Source: Bondarzewia mesenterica (taxonomy: Eukaryota > Basidiomycota > Agaricomycetes > Russulales > Bondarzewiaceae). Taken from it: a stretch of 46,064 bases of DNA. The stretch is from NCBI GenBank assembly GCA_004802705.1, contig SGPL01000256.1, forward strand, positions 1 to 46,064. Reading direction: 5' to 3'. A program made the position numbers and the translations under genes. Position 1 is the stretch's first letter, and the number at the start of each line of letters is the position of its first letter. Below the pieces are notes generated by a model. That model made no database searches. It was not told the DNA's origin and saw nothing but the letters and a program-made list of their open reading frames with translations. Below are positions 21,401 through 33,960 of this stretch, one piece after another.

Positions 21401-24000
21401 AAAAGGGGCCCCACACCATCTTTAAAATTAAGAAAGCCACTCTTCAATCAAATGCCTCAATTAGCACAAGAACTACATTCACACACATCAAGACTCTCTA
21501 TCATGTGATTACTGGGCTACCTCTCTATATGGAAACAAATAATAATTAAAGATATAAAAGAAGAAGCAGATTGAAGATAAAGTGATAAACTTATCAGGAA
21601 AAGTATCAGATAAATGCTATAAAAAAGGAACAACTTCAGTTATCCTCACCTAGACTCTCCAAACCCAAAAGATAGACTGACTTCTTTTGAAAGGAACTAA
21701 CCTTAAAACTAACTATCAATCTAGAACAGACTATCACAATAATAAAGCTTAAGCCACATGGTATGAACAAGCCCTATAAGAATGTATAGCAAATATCACA
21801 TAATGACACTAATGTGAGCTCATCAAACATGAGCTATACACTAAAAAATGAATCAAAAAATAATGCTGATAAGAAAGACTCGACTATTGAGTCTGACACC
21901 TCATCTGAAATCATCTTAGCAAACACTGACCCTTTATGCAAGCATTATTATTACTCATCCTAGCAAGACAATAATTTGCTATAAATATTTGGTCAACTCA
22001 CCTCAGTCAACTCAATAATGCCCCTTACTAGACAAACCTGCTTCTACTACATCAATGTTCAACTCATCTACATCTCAGTCTGCCTCATTCTCTCTTCTAT
22101 CTCAGAATCTCTAACTTCTCCCTCTTCCTCTCTATAACCCCTTTAGTCTCCTGGTGGCCAGCCCATCACTCGAGTCTTTCACAGACATCTTAATCTTTTT
22201 CCTACAATCCAGCCTCTTTGAGAGAAAGCTGAGACCCTCATTGATATCCTTGATCCTATTTTTAGTGAATAGTTCTCCCTTCACTCTAGCTCACTTCTCC
22301 ACTATGATTAAGACCTCATTAATAAGCTTGAGGAGATTAATAAATAATGCAATAAACAATGAGACATCTAGATCTTTATCTCTATAGTTTATTTCTGACC
22401 TCCTCTTAGAGAGAGAAGTAAAAGTTGACAAAAGTTGACCCTTGCCTCTACTTGCTCAATAAAATGAACAACAAAGACTAAGAATGTGCAATAACCCTGA
22501 TCGAGATGCACTAGCAGGGTTAAACTAGAGAAGTCTTCATTAAATTTCCACTGCCATTCTCTTGTACCACATCTATACCCCTAGACAGATGCCTCTTAAT
22601 TCTAAGCCCTCATCTCTTGATACATCCTCCTCATGCCCAACCTTTCTCCCTTGGCTTTATCTTCTTTGATTAACTTTAACTACCTACTCCTCATTCTTTC
22701 ACCCTAATCTTTATCTCTGACAGCACTAGAGAATTTTATCGATAACTTCTCCTACTTAATCATGCTCTACTGGAGCTTGGTGAGCTCTCACCACATTAAT
22801 AACAGGGTCACAGCACCCTTCTCCTAGAATAATTGAGATACCTACACCTGACTAATGCCTTCATCTCTTCTACACTTAACATCAAACTGCATGATCCACT
22901 GATAATGCTAATAGTGCAATATGATCAAGCATTTAAAAAAAGACTACTCTATGGACCTCCTCAAGGCCCTGAAGGATAAAACTAACCCAATAGTGCAGAA
23001 GGCATTCACTCTCCATGCTTATACTATCTTATGTAGAAAGCTAATATAGCAGACCATGCAAAATGCTTGCAAAAATTTCACATACTAAGATAACTAGTGC
23101 TGAGAGTTTGAATCTGCAAACCCACTATAGTTGATAGGGTATTAAAATAGCATAAACATGTGGGGCACATCGTGGATAATTCAGCAATAGTGAGGCTTGA
23201 TGTTACAGATGACACTATCTAGAAGAGGAGGAGGTAGTGTTAAGAGCATATCCATCACTTGACTATGCTGTTTTATTTTTTACTTTACATTAGTATATCT
23301 CTCAGGACATATAAACCTTCATCAGCAAAATTGACTTATCGACTCCTTTTCTCTTATCTTAATGCAAACAGACTTATCATTATAACTTTATTATTTATCC
23401 TAAATATTGTTAAGTTGTACTCAAGTAGTATAGACATATTGTCACCTTGCTTACTTGTTCATTCTTTTTTGTTCTATTTATAGTATGATACTTCTTACTA
23501 ATCAGTCAGCCTTATGCTTATTGATCTCCTTCAACTTACTCATTCTCCTCTTACTCATCCTTATTTGATTGTTGATCAGTCTAGCCTTACACTGACTAAT
23601 TAACTTAGGCTTACTGATTTTTTTAGACTTAGTCAGAAATAGGAACCTATCAGTATATAAGCTCTGATCGAGATGCATAATCAGCATCTCATTCATTTTG
23701 CAAGATATTAAATCTTTTGCTTTACTGTGTCTAGTTTAATAAGCTCTCAAGCTTCTCTCTCTCATTATTCTCTTCGTGTATATTAAAATCAATGATCATA
23801 TCTACTAATACTATCTATAAAACCTGTTGGCCATGTTATCTACATCTCATGTAACATAAAGCAATTATTTTAGCCTCCTTGATCATCACTCTCATGATTA
23901 TCTTTGCTGCCATCATCTTCTATTGCTATCATCTTATCACAAGGCATCTCATTGTAGCCTGAGCACCCTTCTATCACAGAAGCATCCTTAGCAGATAAAA
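21401..24000. other. AT-rich mobile-element debris without recognisable gene
   Basis: No open frame exceeds about 80 codons. The segment 21980-22400 is pyrimidine-rich and might be a decayed retrotransposon gag. Near 22900-23030 a broken frame reads IVQYDQAFKKRLLYG, loosely like retroelement gag or recombinase segments, but this is not enough to name it. The word TGATCGAGATGCA occurs at 22499 and 23666. CpG is very rare. Confidence 0.5.
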
Positions 24001-24430
24001 GTATTAAGTTTATGAGTAAATGTGAAAATAATATTAAATAAAGATAAAATTTAATCTAAATTTCTGCAAGAGATAAATATGATATAAATAACATATTTAT
24101 TATGATATATACTTAGCATTTTCTCTAATAACTAATTTTAAAGATCTTTTGTATATTTTTGGGTTGTTACTTTCAAAGTAAATAAAAACAAGATTCATTA
24201 TTCACATCAGAGCCCACACATGCTCTAGCTTAAATAGTATTTTTTTTTTTACTTTGAAAAGAACAACTAAAAAACATATAAAAGATCTTAAAAATTCATT
24301 ATCAGAGCAAATGTTGAGTATATATCATAATAAATATGTTATTTGTACTATATTTATCTCTTATAGAAATCTAGACCAAAACTTTGTCTTTATTTATCAT
24401 TATTTTGCATTTACTCATAGTCTTAACACC
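24001..24430. mobile_element. AT-rich foldback (inverted-repeat) element, arms about 190 bp
   Basis: The left arm 24001-24192 is inverted at 24240-24430. Matching landmarks are TATGAGTAAATG (24011) with CATTTACTCATA (24409), AGAGATAAATAT (24081) with ATATTTATCTC (24349), AACATATTTATTATGATATATAC (24102 region) with its complement near 24317, and AAAGATCTTTT (24149) with AAAAGATCTT (24280). The spacer is about 48 bp. Divergence between the arms is moderate. It has no coding capacity and looks like a non-autonomous foldback transposon. Confidence 0.78.
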
Positions 24431-26543
24431 TCTATTCCCCCAGTGTTCTATGCCATGAGTGGTTTGTTATAAAAAAAATCAACAGCATGTGTAAGAACAA
24501 ATTTATGAATCAGGTCTTAAATTTTGGGTGTACTATTGGCCAGTCTACTGTCACTTTACATTTCAGCAATGTTCTAAAGCTCTGCTTATATAAATTCATG
24601 CCAGGCCTGTTTGAGTGTTGATTGAATTCATGATATCCTCTCTCTGCTGACTCAGAGTCAGAGCGACTGCATCTTGGTGCATCTCACCCAGCACCTCAGT
24701 TTATCGAGGCTTTTACATTGTCATGCTGTCATGTCTAAAAATGGTTTTAGATAAGAACATAGCAAAAAGAAGCACAAATACCGTAACTCAGCTAAGTCAA
24801 CAAGCGCAATCAAGAAAATAAAGCTTGACCATTTTCTTAAACACACTCCCATCATTCACACATACAATCTTTTAAACTTCTACTATTTCAATCATGCAGT
24901 CCTTCTCTACAATCCAAATCTTGATCACATCCTCTACATCTTCAATTTCTGAGCCCAGAATCTAAAATGATCCCATCACAATTGCCTCCTCATTTGTTTC
25001 TATGTTCTTATCACACCACCCTCTATCACTGATGTCCCTAATTTATTTATGATAATAAATGCAATCCCAAACATGGAAGGTCCTTGACAACTCCTTGATG
25101 AACCTCGCTGACCAATTGAAGTCAGCATTTGAGTTGAAGCTCGGCTATTTGGCGCAGATGCAGAAACCCAACTGTGTGGGACAGTTTCACAAATGATCAG
25201 GTATCAGAGATCCTGAGTAGAGTTTAAGGTGATGAGTAGAGAAGAGAGAAGTCTGCTGATTGTACCCACTCATTGGATGGTTATTTCATGAATTCGACGA
25301 TATTCAGTGATTATTGGGTTCACAGGATGTAATACCCACACGCACATTATTATTTCACTAGAGGATATTCTGAAGCAGGAAAGGGATAGGCAGCAGAGAT
25401 AGCGGATATAGGAATGGGCCAGCCGGCTCCAGATTTCCATCTGGATTGTAATTTTCACTGTCTTTGCTATCGTGTTTTTTAAATTTTGACTACATTCTTT
25501 GACTTTTTTACTCATTTTTTATTCCAAAAATTAAGAAGAGATTTACCATTCAATTTTCAGATTTTATTTGGATTGATTTAGATTTAAAATGGACTTTTAT
25601 TTAGAAAACCAATTTTTGAAAATACACTTCCCCCCTCTCTTTTTATTCACAAACTCAAATTTTAGCCTCAAAAACATCATCATTATTATCCTTGAGCAAG
25701 AATCCAACATTCTCTTATTATTTACAGACTTTACCTAAAATCAGAAATAACTGGAAAGCTGAAGAACATTGAAGTAGGAAAGGATATACTTAGAAAGTTA
25801 AAGAAAGAAGTAGAATGTTCTGGAAGAAATAAGGGCAATAATTACTCAAGAATATACAAGAACAGGGAAGAATATTCTAGAAGAAATTGGAAGAATTTTA
25901 ATAAGCAAGATCATTCAAGAAAGCAAAAAAACATTCCAGAAATAGCAAGAACAGGAAAATAGAAGGATAAAGAAGTTGAAAAAAAAATGATGACATAAGC
26001 TGAAAAATTCAGGATGATTAGCAATCATTTAAAAATTAGGTCAATCTGCTTACTAAGCAGGCAGGGAAAAAGGTATATAAGGAGGGCTTTTGGGAGAGCA
26101 GCTTTCAAGTTCCTTTTCTGAGAATTCAAATTCACTTGAATTTCTTTCTGGTGGAGAAATTCAAAATGTTCTTAAGTAAAATCAAAGTCTTTGTAGCAAT
26201 CAGCTAGGTTATAAATCCTAGGGTTCCTAAAACATCTCTGGAAGCTTTATACATATTCAGTCATAGTGTTGTTCGTATTGCAACACCTGAATATAATGAA
26301 TTTCTTGTGTCACTACTAGCCTGCTGCTTATCCTCCTGAACTGTAAATTCAGTTCTGCTCAGATCAATGTAGGAAAAATTTCTAAAATCACAAAAATATT
26401 TTCCACAACTCCTTGTTCATCCTTTACTAAGGAAGCACTACAATATTGCTTCATAAGTATCTACAGAATATCCCTCACATTGAACAATAGGTATATTCTG
26501 AGAAAGTAGAAAAATTTGACATATACCTAGGTTGAAACCCCTT
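24431..26543. other. AT-rich intergenic/mobile sequence; possible R1 left terminus and LTR-like block
   Basis: At 24727 the sequence TGTCATGTCTAAAAATGG resembles the reverse complement of the R1 end at 40683, so R1 copy B may begin here. Around 25628 a tract CCCCCCTCTCTTTTT resembles the complement of a retrotransposon purine tract, as beside Gypsy 1. At 26072-26080 a TATATAAGG box is followed by leader-like sequence and CTGAATATAATGAATTT (26287), which together look like part of an LTR. No gene is supported; an 81-codon open frame at 25270-25515 (minus) has no recognisable motif. Confidence 0.4.
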
Positions 26544-27247
26544 TTTAACCATGACAATGCAATGAAGCAGTTCTCAAGTGCAGATGGGAACAACAAATAA
26601 CCCAAAAGTGCAAACAAACCTGCTTCGTTGCCTAAATCTACTCAGGTTTTCTTACTTTCTCAGAGTGACCTAGTTGTTCATTTGAGGGAGTTTCTAAGTT
26701 TCAGACTAAATCTAGTAGGCTAAGTCCTAGATTACTTGAAAGCTATAAGAAGTTATGAATAACATAGACCTATGTCAGTACATGTGCTCTATGATTAGAA
26801 GAAAAAGAACTTAGTATAATTTCCTCGTCATAGGAAATATATTGAAACTTGGATAATTTCGTCCTGAAAGAATCTGAACAGCGCCTTGCTTTTAGAGTAC
26901 TTTCTTAAGAATGAATACAACAGATTATCCCTGTGTGAGATACCAAAGAATAGAATGATGATGATAAGAATGAGCTAATACTGCTGAAGATTTGGATTAT
27001 CCACAAGAAATTCCCACTTCAGACAGTTACTCTAAATTCTTTAGAACTGGCTTAATCAACTAGCAGCTAGTTAGACTGTTAAAGTTATTATGCTTCAAGC
27101 CTGATTCTTAAGTGAGATATTTGTTGAAGTGAAGAAATAGCTTGAAGATTAGGTAAGATGATTAGCTAATTAAATTCCTTATTTTTAGGATTTTATTTCT
27201 TCAAATAGAAACTCAAACTAATTACGATTCCTGATTAGGGAATCGTT
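26544..27247 (+). repeat. R1 repeat, copy B, segment 1
   Basis: Diverged counterpart of 3701-4400, in the same order and orientation. It is interrupted at 27248 by the 10.5-kb insertion and continues at 37763. Segment 1 plus the part of copy B up to 38270 totals about 1.2 kb, matching the comparable length of copy A once its Copia insertion is removed. Confidence 0.55.
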
Positions 27248-27248
27248 C
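27238..27248 (+). repeat. 11-bp direct repeat, left copy
   Basis: GGGAATCGTTC occurs here and at 37763-37773, at the two points where R1 copy B stops and resumes. It may be a target-site duplication of the 10.5-kb insertion or pre-existing microhomology. A neighbouring word TCTTAACTT is also near both sites (27249 and 37814), which weakens the duplication reading. Confidence 0.5.
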
Positions 27249-27846
27249 TCTTAACTTCGATATAGGCCATTTTGACACCCCCTCCAAAAATCGAGAAACT
27301 GAGGGGACTACAAAAACTGAACTGGGGTGACTACAAAAATTGAACTAGATTCACTACAAATTGTAAGAACTGCGTGACTACACTTCCGAACTGACTTGCT
27401 TCATTCATTCGGTAGTGTTTCTTCACTGGTTGACTGGGATTCATGATCATCGGTAAGTGATAGGACCGCTACTTCAAGTTTAATGTCCTCCAAGGTCTCT
27501 GTATTGTTGTCGAGCACTCTGTGCTCGCATCTTGTCAGACAAATGACCCAAATTCCCTTTCCCAATTGATGATTCCATTGGCACTCGACTTCAAGATGTC
27601 GCATAGGATTCTGCCCCTGCTGCTTCTGCACCTACCTCGCTCAATTGACAAGCACTACTCAAAATCACATCTTGATTAAATCTTGACCCACTTCACTCAT
27701 CTTGCTCATCTGTATCGCCTCTCTTTGTACTTTTCTGGTCATCTTTGCTTTCTCTGCTCATTCCTGGCTCAACTTCAAAGCACCTTTTTTTTCTTTCTTT
27801 TTTCTTGAGTGAAACAATCCATCATGCCTCCGTCTCCTCTCTGCCC
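27248..27846. other. Left flank of the insertion; three 23-bp degenerate repeats
   Basis: GACTACAAAAACTGAACT at 27306 is repeated as GACTACAAAAATTGAACT at 27329 and as a weaker third copy from 27352. The rest is a short spacer with a pyrimidine-rich run (about 27786-27805) upstream of the eIF4E-like exon, which could be that gene's captured promoter. No other gene is seen. Confidence 0.5.
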
Positions 27847-28756
27847 ATGCCTGCCCTCCAGGCCTCTCATGCTGCCATTCAGGCTGCCCTCGTGGAGCAT
27901 CTCGAGGTGAATATCCTAGAGAACCTCGCTTCTAATGAGAAAAGGGAAGGGAGCAGAGATCCATTGGAGCCGGGTGAAATAGAGAAAGTGAATATGGACG
28001 TGTGGGCAGAGACGATCAGGACCGTCTTCAGCGACTCCAAAAACTTCAATGTCAAGGCAAGTTTGGTTTCATCGCACTACGTTTGTCTCTGGGAGGGAGC
28101 TGTGCATCGGTATTCTCAAGACTGATCGTGCTCTCATCATCTGTCTAATTTTTTTAGCACCCGCTCTATTCACCTTGGACCCTCTAGTTTGATTCACCCA
28201 TGACTAAGGACTGCAATCTGCCTCAAACCCATCTTTAGCATTTCCTCAGACACCCCTCCCGCAGATGCCTAGTGTAGCTGCAGCAATGGGCTGGATGGAG
28301 GACATCAAGTGCATGATTAATTTTGATAGCATGGAGGAATTCTGGAGGTGCGTCATCATCATCATCATCATCTCACCCCCTCACACTCATCGAACATGTT
28401 GTAGATAGTCTGTTTAACAATATCGTGCCACCATCGCTACTGCCGCCAAAGGCAAATTACTATTTGTTCAAAGTCAGTTCTGTTCATCATTGTGTGAGCT
28501 CGTGTATTCGGACGTGCGCTGAATTTTGGTTGTTGCAGGAGGGGATCATCCCAGCTTAGAAGGGCAAGGTGAACAAAAGTGGGGGCAAGTGGAGCATTTA
28601 GCTTCCTAAAGACAAGAACCCAGCCAACATAGATAAGATATAGCTGTATATGATGCGTCCCAGTGTGCCATGACCATGTGTTATTATCTTGATTCATAAA
28701 TCGGGTCTGGGCAGTTGTTGGCGGCAATTGGAGAGACATTCAGTCTGTATCTGATG
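27847..28756 (+). pseudogene. eIF4E-family cap-binding protein pseudogene with introns
   Basis: Exon 1 (27847-28056) starts MPALQASHAAIQ and ends KNFNVK at a GC-type donor. Exon 2 from 28158 reads HPLYSPWTL-stop-FDSP, the cap-binding-fold opening HPL..WTLWF of eIF4E with the second Trp as TAG. Exon 3 (about 28265-28347) gives GWMEDIKCMINFDSMEEFWR. Exon 4 gives NNIVPPSLLPPKANYYLFK. Exon 5 gives EGIIPA-stop-KGKVNKSGGKW with the cap-stacking Trp codon as TAG. Exon 6 gives KDKNPANIDKI-stop-LYMM, followed after another intron by LLAAIGETF. The C-terminal third is not found. eIF4E binds the mRNA 5' cap in translation. Three Trp codons read TAG, consistent with G-to-A mutation. The preserved introns show capture from genomic DNA. 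Confidence 0.85.
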
Positions 28757-28877
28757 AAACCTGACATGCCACCCTGCACACTATTGCTAGTGATGGGTCT
28801 GATTATTCAAAGAGGTTCATTCACATTAGCTGAGTATCCTTTGGTGCCTGTATTCGTGAATAGTCATGGTTTATTAG

Positions 28878-29438
28878 ATGGTCATTGTAGCAGATCTATC
28901 GAAACCTTTTGAATATACCCCCAAGAGCATGCCCCGGTGCTATGTTGTTGTCAAAGTGTACGACCCCAAAATTGAGGTGCTCTATAGGGCCATGACTGAC
29001 TTGTCATAGACTGGTATTCCCACCCTAGAAAAATAGACAGAGCATGCGACGCTGGAGTTTGTGCGCTCAGCTGTAGAGAAGGTGATGAAGAGATCGCTGG
29101 GAGATAATGATGACATTTTTCAAGAAGGATGTGACAGGTTCATTCGACTTGATTTCTGCTATGTTATGAGTTGCACAAATGACTGTGTCTCTTAGCTTGC
29201 AAGCCACGTGGATCAAAAACACAATACTTTATGCATTGCGCAAGTCAACCAATATTTCACCTGATGGCTTCTCAAATAACTTTGTCTACAGCAACTCCAT
29301 GATCGCATCTCTCACCATCTTTGTCATCAAATTGTTTTTGCAGGATGTCAGAGAGTGCAATGAGCTAGGCGAGAAAGTGCAATCTATGGTTAAGATATGT
29401 AGTGCACATTGGACAGCTTTGTGGAGACAGCATTTTAG
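28878..29438 (+). pseudogene. Adenylate-forming reductase fragment: end of adenylation domain and carrier domain
   Basis: The frame from 28878 reads VIVADLSKPFEYTPKSMPR, then EVLYRAMTDLS-stop-TGIPTLEK-stop-TEHATLEFVRSAVEKV. Then comes GDNDDIFQEGCD, an intron at 29138-29195, and SLQATWIKNTILYALRK. The splice restores GCDSL, whose Ser is the usual 4'-phosphopantetheine site of a carrier domain. The next part, PDGFSNNFVYSNSMIASL, also fits the NRPS-like adenylate-forming reductases common in basidiomycetes. The adenylation core and the C-terminal reductase are missing. Stops replace Gln or Trp (TAG). It lies 120 bp after the eIF4E relic in the same orientation, so two unrelated genes have been stitched together. 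Confidence 0.8.
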
Positions 29439-30299
29439 GTCTGTCCAATTGACTTCTGATGGCAGGCAGTATCTTAGATACCTCGAATTACATATTGTGT
29501 CTGTGGCAGGAGGAGGGCATAGCATGGGGTAAAGAGCTGGGGTTAGACATGGCAAGAAGGAATGCAAAGATGGTCGCAGTGTGGCAGGTGTATAGGTTTA
29601 TGCACTGGATGGTGAATGACTTGCTATATGGTGAGAGTGATACAAGGCTCTGCCCTCCATAAACATATATCTAGCTGTATAAGATGCTACTATATATGTA
29701 TATTATCTTCAGTGTGCTTCAGTATAATATGATTAGAACATACATATAGTGTGATGAACTGCATCATGGTCCCAACATTTCTAAAGGACAACGGGCGGTA
29801 ATGTGATGACTAAGCAAGCAAGCAAGTGGTTACGATGATGTCACTTGCATCTCTTTACTTGACAATCATGTTCACCACTGCACTCGACATGCTCATACTC
29901 AACTGCTTCCTCACAACTATAGCAGATCATGCACCATCTGTTGTAGAAAGGCTGAATTCAGCTATAGTGAGTGTTTCTTCATTATTACACTGAATTTCTG
30001 TCCTTTTTTGTTATAGATTCTGTAGCTGTATAGCCTGCTTCAAGGCCTTCTTATGGCCATTACCAACTGCAGGGATTGCTAGCAGGGCCTGAATGGAATG
30101 ATGAATATTCTGGTATGTGCTATACCACTGATTTTTATGCACAAAGTTCTGATTCAAAGCAAAAACACTTGTTCTTATAATATATCCCTGCCCTATCCCT
30201 GCAGCCCACTTGCATGTCCTTTTGGGTGAGTCTACTATATTTTGTAAGTCAAATTTGAGATTATTGACATGCTTTGGATTTAGATACTGTTTTTAGTAT
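29439..30299. other. Further gene-like debris with intron-like segments
   Basis: A frame at 29506-29640 reads EEGIAWGKELGLDMARRNAKM and ends in LLYG; I do not recognise it. At 29968-30018 and 30112-30202 there are stretches with plausible donors (GTGAGT, GTATGT) and acceptors (TTATAG, CTGCAG), so more captured exons may be present, but the short coding pieces between them match nothing known to me. Confidence 0.35.
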
Positions 30300-30786
30300 C
30301 TTTTTTTATATTTATTATTATTTTTTTGTTTGTTATGCTAAAAAGCATATGAATAAAGGCAAAAGCCACATTAAGTTATCCAAAAGGATATCACGGTGTA
30401 ACTACCAGCGTAGAAAGTGCACAAATTAGTTGAAACCACCACTCTGTCAGAAGACTATACAGAAGCAATGCCAAAAGGCTTACAAAGAAAAGGCATACAA
30501 AGAAAAGATATACAAAGAAATAATTTATATGATAATAATCACAATTTGCATCATAAGAATGTGCACTAATTATTATGCATATGCAGATTCAAAGTATCTT
30601 AATAAAAGTGATATATCTTTGACTTTTATAAATACAGCATCACTTACATCTTCATATACAAAAATTGTACATACAAAATTGCGTATTGAGCGTGCACAAT
30701 GCAATAAATATATGTATTGTATATTACGTGCTCAAACATTCAAATATATCACACTATGTTTATCAATTATATGATTTTATCATATT

Positions 30787-33700
30787 TTGATTTATAACAT
30801 CAAAATCAAGAAAGAGATGAAAAATGACATAAAACTAAATATGCATATTCAAATTAGAAGAGCTATTTCAAATATAAAAGGGCAAAAATATAGTTGGCTG
30901 TATCAAGAATTAGAGCCTTATATTGATGAGATGAACAAATCTGGTAATTATGAGAAAGGTGAAAAGTTTAAGTTTTTCAAATATTGTTCTTCATTAGTAG
31001 CTACTGAATTTAGTTCAAAATCAGCATTTATTATTGTTAATGTTCCATTAGTAGTTTTAGTTGAGCAGTTAACAAAAAATCAGCTATTTACTATAGCAAA
31101 TGAACATAAAGTTTACCCTCACACAAAAACACCAGTGGTAGGCTTAAAATATATAGTCAAAGAGCTTCATTGTAAAAACAATATAAGTATATTTATAAAA
31201 GCAGATCAGATTATAAAAACAAATTTGAAACAAAAGAAACCTACAATAATATCAAAAAATCATTATTTCCACCAAGTCCACCAAACCCTAATTTAATCAC
31301 TACTATTATCAATGATTTTTATAATACAACTACACTTGAATCAATTGCAGAATCAGCATGTGCCATATGTGCATCTTTAGTTATAATAAAAACTTGCATT
31401 CTTTATCAAAATGCAATTTAAATTTGTCAATATTATGTTGACCTAATGAAGGAATCACAAGATGTGAGCGATTCACTTATGATGATCCTATACAAGAAAT
31501 AAATGGGCTAATCTTACTTTCAAATTGTGATTCAATCTGCAATTCTTGCCTATGTGAACTCAAAATAAGTAAAATGCCACATGAATCTTTAGCAAATGGC
31601 AATTAGATAGGAGAGATTCCATCACAACTCAAAGGATTAATATGGGCTGAAAAGATGCTAATATCACGAGTTTGTCATAATCAATATATAATTAAAGTAT
31701 CATCTGGCATGCATAAGGTTAAATTTAATGCTGTATTTTTCTCAACACTAACATCAAAAGTATATGCAAAATTACCTCCTAGTCGTGATGAGTTGAATGA
31801 AGTACTTGCATATATTTATACTAGACCAACAAAGCCTACACAATTAGATCATAGGTGAACTCCTCTTTTAGTGTGAAGGAATAAAGTTGCATCTGCACTT
31901 GAATGGTTAAAATTGAATCATAAAGATTATGCTGATTTAGAAATATCACAAGAAAATTTGAATTCATACAAGGATAATGAACCTGCAGTAGCATGTTTAT
32001 ATTATACAAATCAAGGACATAATAAAGAATTAAAATCTATAACAAAATATGAAGCTAATAAAGAAGAAGGTGTAAATGATGGTGAATGTCCTTTTATTGT
32101 ACATAGATTAATAGGTGATAAAATAATGAATTCATCAACAAAGGTGCTAAATACATTAACATTACAACATTTGACTTAAGGTGGCAAAATCTTAGGCATA
32201 GGTCATGCTGAAACACCTGAATCAATTTATCACAATCCACAATTGTATCCTCAAATCTTTTCTTGGCTATTTCCTTATGGTTTAGGTAGTTTAGGAAATT
32301 CTAAAGTAGCATCACATATCTCAGAAGCTACTCAAAAGAAGCAATTATTCATGTACCATAATAAACACTTTCAACTTGAACCTTTATTTCTTTTGACAGC
32401 ATTCAATCATGAGCAAATAAAAGCTTCTACAACTGGTGGATATCTTCTTACAAATAAAAAGATGTTTCCTGATATTGTAAATAGACTCATGAACATAAAT
32501 CAAGAAACATTATCAAACCTTATAGATAGATTAAAAGTGGGTGAAAGAGTGAAACCTTCAACTAATGAAGAAAAAGCTTGCTTTCAAATTCTCAATAACA
32601 TTGATCATATAGCTAGACGTGTTGATGGATCACAAACACAAAAGAAATATATACGCAATGAAATATGGGCATTGACAGCTTACCTTGGTGCTCCTTCATA
32701 GTTTATTACATTTGCACCAGCTGATAATAAGCATCCAATCTCATTATATTATGTAGATACTAGAGAAATCTTTAAACCAAATTTAAAAATCTCAGATGAC
32801 AATCACTACAAGTTGATTACAAATAATCCAGTTGCTGGTGCACGGTATTTTAAACTAATTGTTGATGCATTCATAACACATGTCTTAGGAGTGGATACAA
32901 AGCATTCAGGCATGTATAGTAATACATCAGGCTATTATGGTACTGTTGAGCAACAAGGAAGATTGACATTACATTTGTATATGCTCTTATAGATAAAAAT
33001 ACTCACTTACACCACAAGAAATTAGAGATCGCTTGTTGCAATTAGACTCAGATTTTTAAAAGTGAATGATTGAATATCTTGAAGGTGTACATCAAGGTGA
33101 GTTTTTGACAGGAACAATGGAGAATGTGAAAGAAAAATTTGCTATAAAACAAAATAAAAATCCAGATTGATTGAAAGCAACAGATTGTCTTCCACAAGTG
33201 ATACCATTAAAATGTGATGATTCGACTTGTGGCAATTATGAATCTTGTGAAAGAAATGAAACATGGTGGTCTAAATATCAAAAAGAAGTAGATGAACTTT
33301 TATTTTAATCAAATGTTCATGATTGCAATAAAAGTCCTAGTTGCATTGGAGGAGTTTGTAAAGCAAGATTTCCTCGTGAGATTCATCCATGTTCAACAAT
33401 TGATGTGGATACAGGATATATTCAAATGAAGAAAGGTGAAGCTTGGCTAAATACTTTCACTCCTTGGTTGACTTATTTATTGCGATGCAACACTGACGTT
33501 ACAAGCTTGTTATCTGGTACAGTGATTAAGGCTATAATTGCATATGTAGCTGATTATATTGTCAAAATATCATTGAAAACACATGTTATCTTTGAAACAA
33601 TTAAGGCAATTTTTGAAAGAAATACAGAGATGATCAATGGAACTTTAGAGTAAAAAGATAAAGCACGAAAACTATTAATTCAACTGGTCAATGCATTGTA

Positions 33701-33960
33701 TATAAAAGCAGAAACTGAAGGACCAATGGCATCATTATATCTATTAGGACATCTTGATCATTACACTAACTTTGAATTTCAATCATTTTATTAGAGAAAC
33801 TTTGTAAAAAAAAAGTAGCACAAGATTGTGGAGATCTTGATAATGAAAACTATGAAGAACAGGTTGTAATAGGTTGTAATAATGACACTTACATTGACAT
33901 TTCAATGGTATCTAATTATATATATCATCCCGAAATGTATAATGATATAGACTTATACGA
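30787..33960 (+). pseudogene. Helitron N-terminal and Rep (HUH) nuclease region
   Basis: Several long frames are separated by single stops: 30787-31296 (EMKNDIKLNMHIQIRRAI, not recognised), 31655-31858 (WAEKMLISRVCHNQYIIKV and FFSTLTSKVYAKLPPSRDEL, typical of Helitron Rep N-terminal regions), 31913-32179, 32243-32701 (PQIFSWLFPYGLGSL and EIWALTAYLGAPS) and 33405-33653. The metal-binding motif reads GRLTLHLYMLL-stop (about 32960-32990) where LHLHMLLW is usual: the second His is Tyr (TAT at 32978-32980) and the Trp is TAG. The two catalytic Tyr are kept in AYVADYIVK (33543-33545 and 33555-33557). The product would nick and join DNA in rolling-circle transposition, but this copy is dead. Confidence 0.87.

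Noticed and set aside
22850..23040. Retroelement gag or tyrosine-recombinase element
   Set aside because: Only a loose resemblance (YDQAFKKRL) in a heavily broken frame; not enough to name a family.
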